Shown here one piece after another: positions 54,481-63,697 of a stretch of 64,000 bases of DNA (the first letter of the stretch is position 1; each line of letters begins with the position of its first letter). The notes under the pieces are model-generated. The model was not told the origin of the DNA and made no database searches. It was given only the letters and a program-made list of their open reading frames with translations. This DNA comes from Novilysobacter antarcticus (GTDB taxonomy: Bacteria > Pseudomonadota > Gammaproteobacteria > Xanthomonadales > Xanthomonadaceae). The stretch covers positions 186,001 to 250,000 of the forward strand of contig NZ_JAIEUJ010000004.1 in assembly GCF_019802285.1 (NCBI RefSeq). The letters are read 5' to 3'. Made by a program: the position numbers and the translations under genes.

Positions 54481-54668
54481 AGGTCGTCACCCCGGCGATG
54501 AAGCTGGACGTTCGCATCAACGACGTGGTCAGCGAGGACGGCCTGCTGGTGATGAAGGGCGTGGCCGGCGTGCTGCCGTGCAACACCAGCCTGACCCCGG
54601 CCGAGTTCCGTCAGATGATGCGCATGGCGCTGCGGCCGTCGGTGCTGAAGCTGCTGTTCAAACGCTAA
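54477..54668 (+). CDS. 63-residue protein coupled to the flavoprotein
   Basis: Small basic protein MKVVTPAMKLDVRINDVV..LLVMKGVAGVLPCNTSLTP..RMALRPSVLKLLFKR. It overlaps the dehydrogenase by ATGA, so it is likely translated with it. One Cys, no TM helix, no known motif. It could be a subunit or assembly factor of the flavoprotein. Confidence 0.7.
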   Translation: MKVVTPAMKLDVRINDVVSEDGLLVMKGVAGVLPCNTSLTPAEFRQMMRMALRPSVLKLLFKR

Positions 54669-54692
54669 GCAGAAGCCCGCGCGCCGGCGCAC

Positions 54693-55433
54693 TCAGCGCC
54701 GGTTGCGTGACAGCACCATGGAATAGGCGAAGCGTCCGGGCGGGTGTTTGCTGATGGCCAACATCAGCAAGCGCCCCGTGGCGTCGCGGTAGTGGCGGCG
54801 TACCCGCATCGCCGGCTCGCTGCTCTCCACGCCCAGCAGCTTTGCCTCGGCCGGCGACAGCGACGCGGCATCGAATACCTGCTCCACCCGTGACAATCGC
54901 GCCGCATCCAGGAAGCCGGCGACCGTCCGCGCGGAGCTGGACAGGTCGAGCAGCTCGGCGCTCGGTGTGCCCGCCCGTACCGGCACCAACATCTCGGTCA
55001 CCGCAATGGGCTCGCGATTGGGTTCTTCCATCCGCACCCCGTTGAGGACGAGGTATTCCTTGCCTGCGCCGATCTCCAGCTCGCGGATCATCTCGCCGCT
55101 GGCTTTCGCCGAGTGGGTCTCGTGCACCTGCAAGCGGGTGGTGTTGCCGTATTGCATCAGCAGGTCGAGGCTGTCGATGCCATGCTCATAGCGCATCGCC
55201 TCACGCTGGGCGATGACCCGGGTGCCCGATCCGGGGCGGCGCTGGACCATCCCGGCGGCGATCAATTGGGCGAGGGCGGCGCGCGCGGTGTGCCGGCTGA
55301 CCTGGTGTCGCTCGCACAGTTCCAGCTCGGTCGGCAGCAGGCTGCCCACCGGGTAGTCACCACGCTCGATGCCGGCCTGGAGCAGGTCGCCCAGCTCGGC
55401 GTAGCGGGGTTTGCTGCGCTGTTTGACGGTCAT
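54693..55433 (-). CDS. GntR-family regulator, HutC/UTRA type
   Basis: 246 residues. The N-terminal GntR winged helix is RYAELGDLLQAGIERGDYPVGSLLPTELELCERHQVSRHTARAALAQLIAAGMVQRRPGSGTRV (residues 10-72). The UTRA ligand-binding domain follows to the end (about 90-240). It sits between the FAD dehydrogenase unit and the CoA-transferase gene, and is co-directional with the latter (27 bp apart). It probably represses the cluster and is released by a small acid or acyl-CoA. Confidence 0.92.
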   Translation of the reverse strand: MTVKQRSKPRYAELGDLLQAGIERGDYPVGSLLPTELELCERHQVSRHTARAALAQLIAAGMVQRRPGSGTRVIAQREAMRYEHGIDSLDLLMQYGNTTRLQVHETHSAKASGEMIRELEIGAGKEYLVLNGVRMEEPNREPIAVTEMLVPVRAGTPSAELLDLSSSARTVAGFLDAARLSRVEQVFDAASLSPAEAKLLGVESSEPAMRVRRHYRDATGRLLMLAISKHPPGRFAYSMVLSRNRR

Positions 55434-55460
55434 TCCTGAAGTCCTTTCAAATGTGCCATG

Positions 55461-56705
55461 TCAAAGCCTTTGGGTAATTTCGTGCCAGTCCCGTTCCAGG
55501 GATTCGCGATGGGCCGGGTCGGCGATCGCGATCAGGGCGCGCGCCCGTTCGTGCACGTCCAGATGTCGCAGGTCGGCCACGCCGTGCTCGGTAACCACGC
55601 AGTCGGCGTCGATCCGCGCCACGCTCACCGGGCCAGCCGGCAACATTGGCACAATTCGTGTCTGTCCTTTCGGTGTGGCGGCGGGCAAGGCGATGATTCC
55701 GCGGCCTTCGGGTGCCTGTCGTGCGCCCCTGAGGAAGTCCGGCAAACCGCCGATGCCACTGAGCTGACGACCGCCGAGGCAGTCGCCGTTGACCTGGCCC
55801 AGCAAGTCCACCGACAGCGCACTGTTGATCGCGGTCAGGCGCGGGATGGCACGCAAGACGCCATGGTCGTGGGTGTAGCCAACCTCGCGGAACTGCGCCC
55901 GTCCGGCAACGGCCTCATACAGCGCCGGGCTGCCCAGGGCGACCCCAGCGACTACGGCATCCGGCGCCGGCGCCAGAGCGCCGTCCTCGATCAACCCCAG
56001 CAGGCCATCGGACACCATCCCGGTGTGCAGGCGCAGGTCGCGCCTCCCGCGCACGGCGCGCAGCACTGCCGACTGCAACCGGCCCAGGCCCAATTGCAGG
56101 GTCGCCCGGTCCGGCACCAGGGTGGCGACCTGTTCGGCCACCGCGTCCATGGCAGGGTCCGGCGCGGGATCCGGGGCTTCCAGCAGCGGGCAGTCGTGCT
56201 CGATGGCCGCGTGGATGCGCGACCACGGGATCGAGGGGCCGTGGGTGCGCGGCATGCGGGGGTTCACGTGGGCCAGCACCTTGGTCGCCCGCGGCCAGGC
56301 GGCAGGCGTGAAGTCGGCAGCCACCCCCAGCGAGCATTGGCCGTTGTCATCCGGCGGCGCGACCTGCACGAGGGCGACGTCGAATTGCGCCGCCTCGCTC
56401 AGCCACTGCCAGGTCGCCGAATAGCTCATCGGCAGATAGTCCACGCGTCCGGCCAGCCACGACTCGCGCAGTTCGGCGCTGAGAAAGATCGTGCGTTGAC
56501 GCGCGCCCGGGTGCAGGCTGGCAAAATCGAACTTGTTGACGGTCGGGATGTGCACGCCGGTGAAGCGGACGCCGTCACAGCGCTCCGGCGCCTGCTGCAG
56601 CCACGACTCGAACAACAGCGAATGGCCAGCACAACCGGGTGCATAGACCTCCGCACCGGGACGGAGATGATCGAGGAAGGAACTGGCGTCGAGCTGCGTA
56701 GGCAC
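55461..56705 (-). CDS. Acetyl-CoA hydrolase/CoA-transferase family protein lacking the catalytic Glu
   Basis: 414 residues, similar to 4-hydroxybutyrate or acetate CoA-transferases: CSLGVAADFTPAAWPRATKVLAHVNPRMPRTHG, LQLGLGRLQSAVL (residues ~203-215), and the C-terminal IALPAATPKGQTRIVP..VVTEHGVADLR. In this family the CoA-accepting Glu lies in the NSAxEVDLxGQVN motif. Here it reads NSALSVDLLGQVN, placing Ser298 where the Glu should be. The fold is intact, so it may be a thioesterase, a binding protein or a changed enzyme. Upstream is the divergent promoter shared with the MmgE/PrpD operon. Confidence 0.85.
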   Translation of the reverse strand: MPTQLDASSFLDHLRPGAEVYAPGCAGHSLLFESWLQQAPERCDGVRFTGVHIPTVNKFDFASLHPGARQRTIFLSAELRESWLAGRVDYLPMSYSATWQWLSEAAQFDVALVQVAPPDDNGQCSLGVAADFTPAAWPRATKVLAHVNPRMPRTHGPSIPWSRIHAAIEHDCPLLEAPDPAPDPAMDAVAEQVATLVPDRATLQLGLGRLQSAVLRAVRGRRDLRLHTGMVSDGLLGLIEDGALAPAPDAVVAGVALGSPALYEAVAGRAQFREVGYTHDHGVLRAIPRLTAINSALSVDLLGQVNGDCLGGRQLSGIGGLPDFLRGARQAPEGRGIIALPAATPKGQTRIVPMLPAGPVSVARIDADCVVTEHGVADLRHLDVHERARALIAIADPAHRESLERDWHEITQRL

Positions 56706-56776
56706 GGGGACTCCGGTCCGGAAAAACGGTGATGGCTGACCCGGCAGCGGCCGGGTTTGCGATGTGCGGAAACCTG

Positions 56777-56797
56777 ATCATATGATATGTCCGGACA
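56777..56797. promoter_or_regulatory. Paired palindromes ATCATATGAT and TGTCCGGACA (copy 2)
   Basis: Two adjacent 10-bp palindromes (56777-56786 and 56788-56797) in the divergent gap between the CoA-transferase and the MmgE/PrpD operon. The second equals the one at 36179-36188 and shares ATGTCCGGACAA with it. Candidate operator for the GntR-type regulator or another shared factor. Confidence 0.55.
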
Positions 56798-56880
56798 AAG
56801 TCCGATACCCTTGGCCGGAACGGTGAATCACGTGCGGACACATTCCACGATGCAACGAGGTGCGACTTGGTAGACGCGGC

Positions 56881-58242
56881 ATGACAGCACGGGCCCCGAG
56901 CCTGACCGAAGCGCTGGCGACGCAACTTCTGCGGCCGGTGGACACGTCCGCGCGCCAACGCGCCGCCGCGCTGGTGGCCGACTGGTTGGGTTGCGCGCTG
57001 GGTGCGTTGCGATCCCCGCTCGCCGGTCAGCTGACCGGAGTGGTGGCCGCACTGCCCCGCGGCGACGCAACGGTACTCGGCGCCGGTCGGCGCGATCCCG
57101 CCTCCGCGCTGCTGGTCAACGGCGCGCTCGGCAACGTGCTGGAAATGGACGACGTGCACCGCGGCGCCATCCTGCACGCCGGACCGGTGGTGATCCCGGT
57201 CGCGCTGGCGGCGGCGGAAAGCGTCGGCGCCACCCCGCAGCAATTCCTGGATGCCGTGGTGCGCGGCTACGAGGCCACCATCCGCGTCGGTCGCGCGCTC
57301 GGGCGTGACCATTACCGCTACTGGCACCCGACCTCGACCGCCGGTGCGTTCGGCGCGGCCGCCGCTGCCGGCTCCGTCCTCGGCCTGGACGCTGATGCGC
57401 TGGCCGACGCGCTGGGCACTGCCGGCAGCCGGACCGGAGGTCTGTGGCAGATGCGCCACGAGCCGGTCCCGACCAAGTCGATCCACAATGCCGAAGCCGC
57501 CCGCAGCGGCTTGCTGGCCGCGCAACTCGCGGCCGCCGGCCTGCGCGGCCCGCGCCGGATCCTGGAAGGCGAGCAGGGCCTGTTTGCCGCCACCGCGCCG
57601 GATGCCCTGCCGGGCCTGGTCCTTGCCGAGGCACCGGACTGGCTCATCCACACCACCAGCCTGAAACCCTGGCCGGCCTGCCGCCACGCCCACCCGGCGA
57701 TCGATGCGATGCGCGACGCCCTGCGCCAGTCCGGTGGCCTGCCGGTGGAGGCGTTCGTCAGCATCCACGTGAGCACCTACGCCGAGGCGCTGCGGTTCTG
57801 TGACCGGCCCGAGCCGACCACCGAACTGGAGGCGAAGTTCAGCCTGCAGCACGCGGTCGCCGCGATTGCCTGTCTGGGCCGTCCGGAGTTGGCCCACTAC
57901 CTGCCCGAGGCGATCAACGATCCGGTGCTGCGTGCGATGCGCGAGCGGGTCACCGTGAGCGAAGACGAAGCGGCCAGCGCGCGCTTCCCGGACCATTACG
58001 GCGCCACCGTGACCGTGGCGCTGGCCGACGGCCGCCGCCTGCACGCGAGCCGCGTGGATGCCTGGGGAGACCCGGAGTGCCCGATGCCCGAAGCCGCGAT
58101 CGCGTCCAAGGCGTTGGCGTTGGCGGAGTGGGGCGGTGTGCCTGCACCGGTCGCGACCCGTCTGTTCGATGCCGTGCGCGCGTTGCCGACCGCGCTCTCG
58201 CTGGAACCCCTGCAGGCCGCCCTGGCCGGGCTGGACGCATGA
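56881..58242 (+). CDS. MmgE/PrpD family protein 1
   Basis: 453 residues of the PrpD fold (2-methylcitrate dehydratase, cis-aconitate decarboxylase, iminodisuccinate epimerase relatives). Features: GNVLEMDDVHRGAILHAGPVVIPVALAAAE (residues ~84-113), GRDHYRYWHPTSTAGAFGAAAAAG, and KPWPACRHAHPAIDAM. The conserved Asp/His (MDDVH, HPTST) are present. It probably dehydrates or isomerises a substituted carboxylic acid. It overlaps the next gene by 4 bp. An in-frame GTG seven codons upstream is an alternative start. Confidence 0.9.
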   Translation: MTARAPSLTEALATQLLRPVDTSARQRAAALVADWLGCALGALRSPLAGQLTGVVAALPRGDATVLGAGRRDPASALLVNGALGNVLEMDDVHRGAILHAGPVVIPVALAAAESVGATPQQFLDAVVRGYEATIRVGRALGRDHYRYWHPTSTAGAFGAAAAAGSVLGLDADALADALGTAGSRTGGLWQMRHEPVPTKSIHNAEAARSGLLAAQLAAAGLRGPRRILEGEQGLFAATAPDALPGLVLAEAPDWLIHTTSLKPWPACRHAHPAIDAMRDALRQSGGLPVEAFVSIHVSTYAEALRFCDRPEPTTELEAKFSLQHAVAAIACLGRPELAHYLPEAINDPVLRAMRERVTVSEDEAASARFPDHYGATVTVALADGRRLHASRVDAWGDPECPMPEAAIASKALALAEWGGVPAPVATRLFDAVRALPTALSLEPLQAALAGLDA

Positions 58243-59636
58243 GCGAAGCCATGCCCCGCCTGACCGAAGCGCTCGTCGCGCACGCCGCCGACCTGCGCTA
58301 CGAGGATCTCTCGCCGGACACCATCGCCGCGGCCAAGAAATTCATCATGGACGGCGTTTCGGTCGGCATCGCCGGCTCCGGCCCGCAGGTGCCGTTGAAC
58401 AAGGTCGTGCGTGACAGCGCCCAGACCCTCGGCAGCGGCGGTGATAACGATGCCCGCGTCTGGGTCACCGGCGAGCGCCTGCACGCCTCCAGCGCGGCGA
58501 TGGTCAACGGCTTCCAGATCCACAACCAGGAATTCGACTGCGTGCACATGCCCGCGGTCGTGCATCCGATGGCGGTGGTGCTGTCCAGTCTGCTCACCGC
58601 CGCCGAGCAGCGTGGCGGCGTGGACGGCAAGCGCCTGATTGCCGCGGTGGTGATCGCGGTCGATGTAGCCACCCTGATCGGGATCAGCGGCCGGGCGCCG
58701 ATGCGCTTCTTCCGCCCGGCGATGTGCGGGGCCCTGGGCGCGGTGGCCGGGATCGCCCATTTGCACGGCGCCGACGAGGTCACTCTGCGCCGCGCGCTCG
58801 GCCTGACCTACAGCCACCTGTCCGGCACCATGCAGGCGCACGTGGAGGGCTCGCCCACGCTGGCGCTGCAGATCGCCTTCAATGCGCGCGCAGCGATCAC
58901 CGCCTGGACGCTCGCCAACCACGGTTTCCCCGCGCCGCACGACTGGCTGGAAGGCCCGTTCGGCTACCTGCCACTGATTGAAGGCGCCTTCGACACCCGC
59001 CCGGCGCTGGCCGCGCTGGCCGCGGGCGATGCGCAGATCGAGCAGGTCAGCCACAAGGTGTTCCCGACCGGCGGCGCCGCGCATGCCTGTCTGGACATGC
59101 TGCGCGAACTGCGCGAGCGCGAGCACCTGCGCATCGAGGACATCGCCCGGATCGAGCTGCGTGCGCCGCCACTGGTCCGCCGGCTGGTGTCGCGGCCGTA
59201 CAAGGCCGGCATGGAGACCAGCTACGCGCGCCTGTGCCTGCCCTACCTGACCGGCACGATGCTGATCGACGGCCGGGTCGGACTGGACGCGTATTCGGCC
59301 GAGGCGCTCGCCGATCCGGTGCGCGCCGAGTTCGCCAATCGCCTGCATGTCGTGCCCAACGAATGCGACGATCCCAACGCGCTGGTGCCGCAGAGTCTGG
59401 TGGTCACCACGACCGATGGTCGCGAGCTGCACAACCACCGCGATGCCGCGCTGGGTTCCCCTGAGCGCCCGCTGGACCGCGCCCAGCAACTCGACAAGTT
59501 CCACCATTGCCTGGACCACGCGGCCCGGCCTTTCGATGCGGCCCGCCGGACCGAACTGCTTACCCTCCTTGACCAGCTGGAGGCGCTCGATGATGTGCGT
59601 CGCCTGGTCGACCTTCTGATTGTTGAGGCCCCATGA
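58239..59636 (+). CDS. MmgE/PrpD family protein 2
   Basis: 465 residues, the second PrpD-fold protein in tandem, only distantly similar to the first. It has MVNGFQIHNQEFDCVHMPAVVHPMAVVLSS (residues ~88-117), SGRAPMRFFRPAMCGALGAVAGIA, GLTYSHLSGTMQAHVEGSPTLALQIAFNAR (residues ~189-218) and KVFPTGGAAHACLDML. Both partners retain the active-site-like motifs. Start ATG 58239 (MSEAMPRL); the frame is open further but inside protein 1. It is coupled to both neighbours by ATGA overlaps. Confidence 0.9.
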   Translation: MSEAMPRLTEALVAHAADLRYEDLSPDTIAAAKKFIMDGVSVGIAGSGPQVPLNKVVRDSAQTLGSGGDNDARVWVTGERLHASSAAMVNGFQIHNQEFDCVHMPAVVHPMAVVLSSLLTAAEQRGGVDGKRLIAAVVIAVDVATLIGISGRAPMRFFRPAMCGALGAVAGIAHLHGADEVTLRRALGLTYSHLSGTMQAHVEGSPTLALQIAFNARAAITAWTLANHGFPAPHDWLEGPFGYLPLIEGAFDTRPALAALAAGDAQIEQVSHKVFPTGGAAHACLDMLRELREREHLRIEDIARIELRAPPLVRRLVSRPYKAGMETSYARLCLPYLTGTMLIDGRVGLDAYSAEALADPVRAEFANRLHVVPNECDDPNALVPQSLVVTTTDGRELHNHRDAALGSPERPLDRAQQLDKFHHCLDHAARPFDAARRTELLTLLDQLEALDDVRRLVDLLIVEAP

Positions 59637-61033
59637 AAACGACGCCGACCTATTTCGAAACCTTCGACATCAAACAGCTGCTGTCGGACTTCCCGCTGGA
59701 GCAGGACTTCACCGAGCGCTTCCGCACCATCAGCCGCGACGAGCTGTTCGCGCAGCAGGATGTGCTGTTCAAGCGCTGCGTCGCGCGCGCCTGGCAGATC
59801 CCGTTCTACCAGCGCCTGTGGGGCGCGCAGGGCATTGAACCCGGCGACATCAAGGGTCTGGCCGACATCACCAAGCTGCCGGTGTACGGCAAGCACGACA
59901 TCATGGGTTCGGTGGAATCCTGTCCGCCGCTGGGCGACTTCCACGGCTGGCACGACGGCACCCCCGCCGGCGACATGCCGATGGTGTTCCACACCACCAG
60001 TGGCACCACCGGCCGCCCGCAGCCGCTGGTGTTCAGCCCGCGCAGCCGCGAGATCCAGAACCTGCTGCTGGCGCGTCTGTACCGCTGGCAGGGCATGAAG
60101 CAAGGCGACGTCGTCCACTCGGTGTACGGCCACGGCATGATCAACGGCGGCCATTACGTGCGCGAGGCGGTCAACCACTTCACCCAGGCGCTGTTCTGCT
60201 CGGCCGGTACCGGCATCGAGATGCGCTCCGCGCAGCAGGTCAAATTGATGCGTGACATGGGCGCGACCGTGATCGTCGGTTTCGCCGACTACATCAAGAA
60301 GCTGGCCGACGTGGCCCGCGAGCAGGGCCTGGAGCCCGGCAAGGACATCCCGGTGCGGATGATCTGCGGCCATCTGGGGCGCGAGTCGCGCGAGTCGCTG
60401 GCCAAGGCCTGGGGCGGGGTGGAGCTGTACGACTGGTACGGCGTCGGCGACACCGGCGCGATCGCCGGTCAGGGCCCGGATCAGGACGGCATGTACGTGA
60501 TGGAGGATGCCCAGTACCTGGAGATCCTCGGCGTCGACGACGGCAAAGTCGTGGCAGAAGGCGAGACCGGCGACATGGTCGTGACCTGCCTGTACAAGGA
60601 CGACATCTACCCGATCATCCGCTTCAACACCCATGACGTGACCCGCGTGCTGACCACGCCGTCGTCGCTGGGCCTGAACCTGCGCCGGATCGAGGGCTTC
60701 CTCGGCCGCAGCGACAACATGGTCAAGGTGCGCGGCATCAACGTGTTCCCGCAGGCGATGGCGCCGATCCTGGAAGAGCACTCCGGCTTTGCCGGTGAGT
60801 TCATCTGCGTGACCACCCGCGATGCCTCCGGCCGTGACGATCTGGCCGTGCACATCGAGGTCAATGGTTCGACCGACGACACCGAGCTGGCCGCGGCGTT
60901 TGCCGCGCTGCTGCGCATGCGCCTGGGCGTGGATGTGACCATCGTGCTCGCCGAGCGGGGCTCACTGGCACCGTTGACCGGGATGGAGACGCGGCAGAAG
61001 CCGATCCGCCTGATCGACAAGCGCTTCGAGTAA
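59633..61033 (+). CDS. Phenylacetate-CoA ligase-like acyl-CoA synthetase (PaaK family)
   Basis: 466 residues of the ANL adenylating superfamily. P-loop-like HTTSGTTGRPQPLVF (about 116-131), Tyr/Asp motif YDWYGVGDTGAIAGQG, GLNLRRIEGFLGRSDNMVKVRGINVFP (residues ~346-372), and a C-terminal domain ending TRQKPIRLIDK-like RQKPIRLIDKRFE with the catalytic Lys region. It would activate an acid to its CoA thioester using ATP. The substrate may be the product of the PrpD proteins. Starts with an ATGA overlap. Confidence 0.92.
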   Translation: MKTTPTYFETFDIKQLLSDFPLEQDFTERFRTISRDELFAQQDVLFKRCVARAWQIPFYQRLWGAQGIEPGDIKGLADITKLPVYGKHDIMGSVESCPPLGDFHGWHDGTPAGDMPMVFHTTSGTTGRPQPLVFSPRSREIQNLLLARLYRWQGMKQGDVVHSVYGHGMINGGHYVREAVNHFTQALFCSAGTGIEMRSAQQVKLMRDMGATVIVGFADYIKKLADVAREQGLEPGKDIPVRMICGHLGRESRESLAKAWGGVELYDWYGVGDTGAIAGQGPDQDGMYVMEDAQYLEILGVDDGKVVAEGETGDMVVTCLYKDDIYPIIRFNTHDVTRVLTTPSSLGLNLRRIEGFLGRSDNMVKVRGINVFPQAMAPILEEHSGFAGEFICVTTRDASGRDDLAVHIEVNGSTDDTELAAAFAALLRMRLGVDVTIVLAERGSLAPLTGMETRQKPIRLIDKRFE

Positions 61034-61043
61034 GCACGACGCC

Positions 61044-62441
61044 ATGAGCCGGATCGACGCTGCCCTGCTGGGCGAGGACATGACTTCGCATCTCGCCCGG
61101 CTGGAGCGCGGCGAGCTGACCTGCCGCGACTTGGTGGAACAGCAGCTGGCCGCGATCACGGCCAGCCAGCCGGTGCTCAACAGCTACCTGGCGGTGGATG
61201 CGGAGGCCGCCCGTCGCGCCGCGGACGCGTCCGATGCGCGGCGCAAGGCCGGGACCGCACGTACCCTGGAAGGGGTGCCGGTCGCGATCAAGGACAACAT
61301 CGACGCGGCCGGTTTTGCCACCACTGCCGGCATGGCGACGCGTCGTGATGCGGCCGCGGCCAGCATCGACAGTCCTTCCGTCGCGCGTCTGCGTGAGGCC
61401 GGCGCGGTCATTCTCGGCAAGCTCAACATGCACGAGGCGGCGCTGGGGGCGGACAACAACAACCCGCACTTCGGCCCCTGCCACAACCCGCACCGGCCCG
61501 GCTTCACTCCCGGCGGGTCCAGCGGTGGCAGCGGTGCTGCCGTGGCCGCCGGAGTGTGCAGCGCCGCGCTCGGAACCGACAGCATGGGCTCGGTGCGCAT
61601 CCCCGCCAGCTACTGCGGCGTGGTCGGTCTCAAGCCCAGCTGGGGCGCGATCAGCACCCGCGGCACGGTCGCGCTGAGCCATCGGCTCGACCACATCGGC
61701 CCGCTGGCACGCTCGGCGCGCGACCTGCGGGTGCTGTTGCCGGTGCTGGCGGCGTTCGACCCGGCCAGCGCGCAGTCGCGGGCGATCCACTTTGCGCCGG
61801 CTTCGAGCGGACCTCTGCGGCTGGGTGTGGTGGATTTCGGTGACACCGTCGAGTGCGAGCCGGGTATCACCGAAGCGTTCGAAGCCGGGTTGCAGATTCT
61901 GCTCGGCCTCGGTCACCAGCGCGTGGATCTGCCCGCACCCGCGTTCGCGCCCGGCCATTCGCGCCGCGCCGGCCTGCTGGTCTGCGAGGCGGAAATGCTG
62001 ATCGAGCACGCCGATGACTGGCAGCACCAACGCGAACGCTTTTCGCCGCTGCTGCAGAAATTGATGGCCTACGCCGAGCGCAAGTCCGCCAGTGATCTGG
62101 TCGACGCGGTGCGCGTGCTCGATCAGGCCCAGGTGCAGCTGCAGCAGTGGCTGGCCCAGTGCGATGTGCTGGTGATGCCGACCACCCCGCAGCGCGCTTT
62201 CAGCTTTGACACCGCCACGCCGGCCAATCAGGCTGACCTGACCGGCTATGCCAACTTCGCCGGCAATCCGGCGCTGTCGGTGCCGCTGGCGGTGGCCGAC
62301 GGTGAACTGCCGCTGGGCCTGCAGCTGGTCGGCGCTATCGGTGATGAAATGCAACTGATCGCACTCGCCGAAGCGTTCCAGCAGACGATTGGCTGGCAGC
62401 CCTCCCTCCCGCAAGCCTGCAACGACTGGTGGCCGCAATGA
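61044..62441 (+). CDS. Amidase signature family enzyme
   Basis: 465 residues with the complete Ser-Ser-Lys triad of the amidase signature family: Lys83 (VAIKDNID), cis-Ser159 (GGSSGGS) and nucleophile Ser183 (GTDSMGSVRIPAS). It contains GVVGLKPSWGAISTRG and a C-terminal YANFAGNPALSVPLA. It could hydrolyse an amide to the acid, or remove an amine. It starts 10 bp after the ligase stop. No signal peptide. Confidence 0.92.
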   Translation: MSRIDAALLGEDMTSHLARLERGELTCRDLVEQQLAAITASQPVLNSYLAVDAEAARRAADASDARRKAGTARTLEGVPVAIKDNIDAAGFATTAGMATRRDAAAASIDSPSVARLREAGAVILGKLNMHEAALGADNNNPHFGPCHNPHRPGFTPGGSSGGSGAAVAAGVCSAALGTDSMGSVRIPASYCGVVGLKPSWGAISTRGTVALSHRLDHIGPLARSARDLRVLLPVLAAFDPASAQSRAIHFAPASSGPLRLGVVDFGDTVECEPGITEAFEAGLQILLGLGHQRVDLPAPAFAPGHSRRAGLLVCEAEMLIEHADDWQHQRERFSPLLQKLMAYAERKSASDLVDAVRVLDQAQVQLQQWLAQCDVLVMPTTPQRAFSFDTATPANQADLTGYANFAGNPALSVPLAVADGELPLGLQLVGAIGDEMQLIALAEAFQQTIGWQPSLPQACNDWWPQ

Positions 62442-63697
62442 AACCTCTTGATGGCGTGCGCGTACTGGACCTCTCGCGCATCCTCGCCGGCCCGTGGGCC
62501 ACCCAGGTGCTGGCCGATTTCGGCGCCGACGTGATCAAGGTCGAGCGTCCCGAAGGCGGCGACGACACCCGCGGCTGGGGTCCGCCGTGGCTGCACGACG
62601 CGGACGGCGTGCCGACCGCGGAGTCCGCCTATTACCTGTGTGCCAACCGCGGCAAGCGCTCCGTGGCGATCGACTTCACCGGTGAGCAGGGTCAGGCGCT
62701 CATCCGCGAGATGGCCCGGCACTGCGACGTGCTGGTGGAGAACTACAAGGTCGGCGGTCTGGCCAAATACGGCCTCGACTACGCCAGCCTGAAGGCGATC
62801 AATCCCAAGCTGGTGTACTGCTCGATCACCGGCTACGGCCAGACCGGCCCCTACGCCAAGCGCGCCGGCTACGACGCCGCGATCCAGGCGATCGGCGGGC
62901 TGATGAGCATCACCGGCGAGCCGGAAGGCACCCCCGGCGGGGTACCGCAGAAAGTCGGCGTCGCCGCGACCGACCTGATGACGGGCATGTACGCGGTGTC
63001 GGCGATCCTCGCCGCGTTGCGTCACGCCGAGCGCCACGGCGAAGGTCAGCACATCGATCTGGCCCTGCTCGACACCCAGGTCGCCTGGTTGGCCAACCAG
63101 GCGTCGAACTACCTGGTCGGCGGCGTGGTGCCGCAGCGTCAGGGCACCGCGCATCCCAACATCGTCCCCTACCAGGTGATGCCGACCGCGGACGGCTACT
63201 TCATGCTCGCGGTCGGCAACGACGGCCAGTTCGCGCGCTTTTGCGAGGTCCTCGGTGATCCCGAACTGGCGAGCGATCCGCGCTACACCACCAACGCCGC
63301 GCGGGTCGCCAACCGCGACCGGCTGGTGCCGTATCTGGAGCAGCGTCTGGCGACCCGGCCGAGCGCGCACTGGCTGGCGGAGCTGGAGCGCGCCACCGTG
63401 CCGTGTGCGCCGGTCAACCGCATCGACCAGGTGTTCGATGACCCACAGGTGCAGGCGCGCGGCATGCGTATCGAGCTACCGCATCCGACCGCAGGCCACG
63501 TGCCCGGCGTCGCCAACCCGGTGCATTTCTCCGCCACCCCGGTCCAGTACACCCACGCCGCGCCCGGGCTGGGCGAGCACACCGGCGCCGTGCTGGGCGA
63601 GCTCCTGGGGCTGGATGCCGACGCACTGGCCGCGCTGGAAGCGTCCGGCGTGGTCGCGCTGCCTGCAGTGAAGACCGCCACCGCCAGCAACGACTGA
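62438..63697 (+). CDS. CaiB/BaiF family (class III) CoA-transferase
   Basis: 419 residues. The N-terminal is MKPLDGVRVLDLSRILAGPWATQVLADFGADVIKVERPEGGDDTR (1-45), with NRGKRSVAIDF, LVENYKVGGLAKYGLDY, ITGYGQTGPYAKRAGYD, the catalytic Asp179 in GVAATDLMTGMYA, and AHPNIVPYQ. Complete class III CoA-transferase, which exchanges CoA between acids such as carnitine, oxalate or formate. It overlaps the amidase by ATGA. Start ATG 62438 rather than 62429. Confidence 0.95.
   Translation: MKPLDGVRVLDLSRILAGPWATQVLADFGADVIKVERPEGGDDTRGWGPPWLHDADGVPTAESAYYLCANRGKRSVAIDFTGEQGQALIREMARHCDVLVENYKVGGLAKYGLDYASLKAINPKLVYCSITGYGQTGPYAKRAGYDAAIQAIGGLMSITGEPEGTPGGVPQKVGVAATDLMTGMYAVSAILAALRHAERHGEGQHIDLALLDTQVAWLANQASNYLVGGVVPQRQGTAHPNIVPYQVMPTADGYFMLAVGNDGQFARFCEVLGDPELASDPRYTTNAARVANRDRLVPYLEQRLATRPSAHWLAELERATVPCAPVNRIDQVFDDPQVQARGMRIELPHPTAGHVPGVANPVHFSATPVQYTHAAPGLGEHTGAVLGELLGLDADALAALEASGVVALPAVKTATASND

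Noticed and set aside
56575-58044. A 489-codon minus-strand open frame opposite MmgE/PrpD 1
   Set aside because: Antisense shadow with reverse-frame composition.
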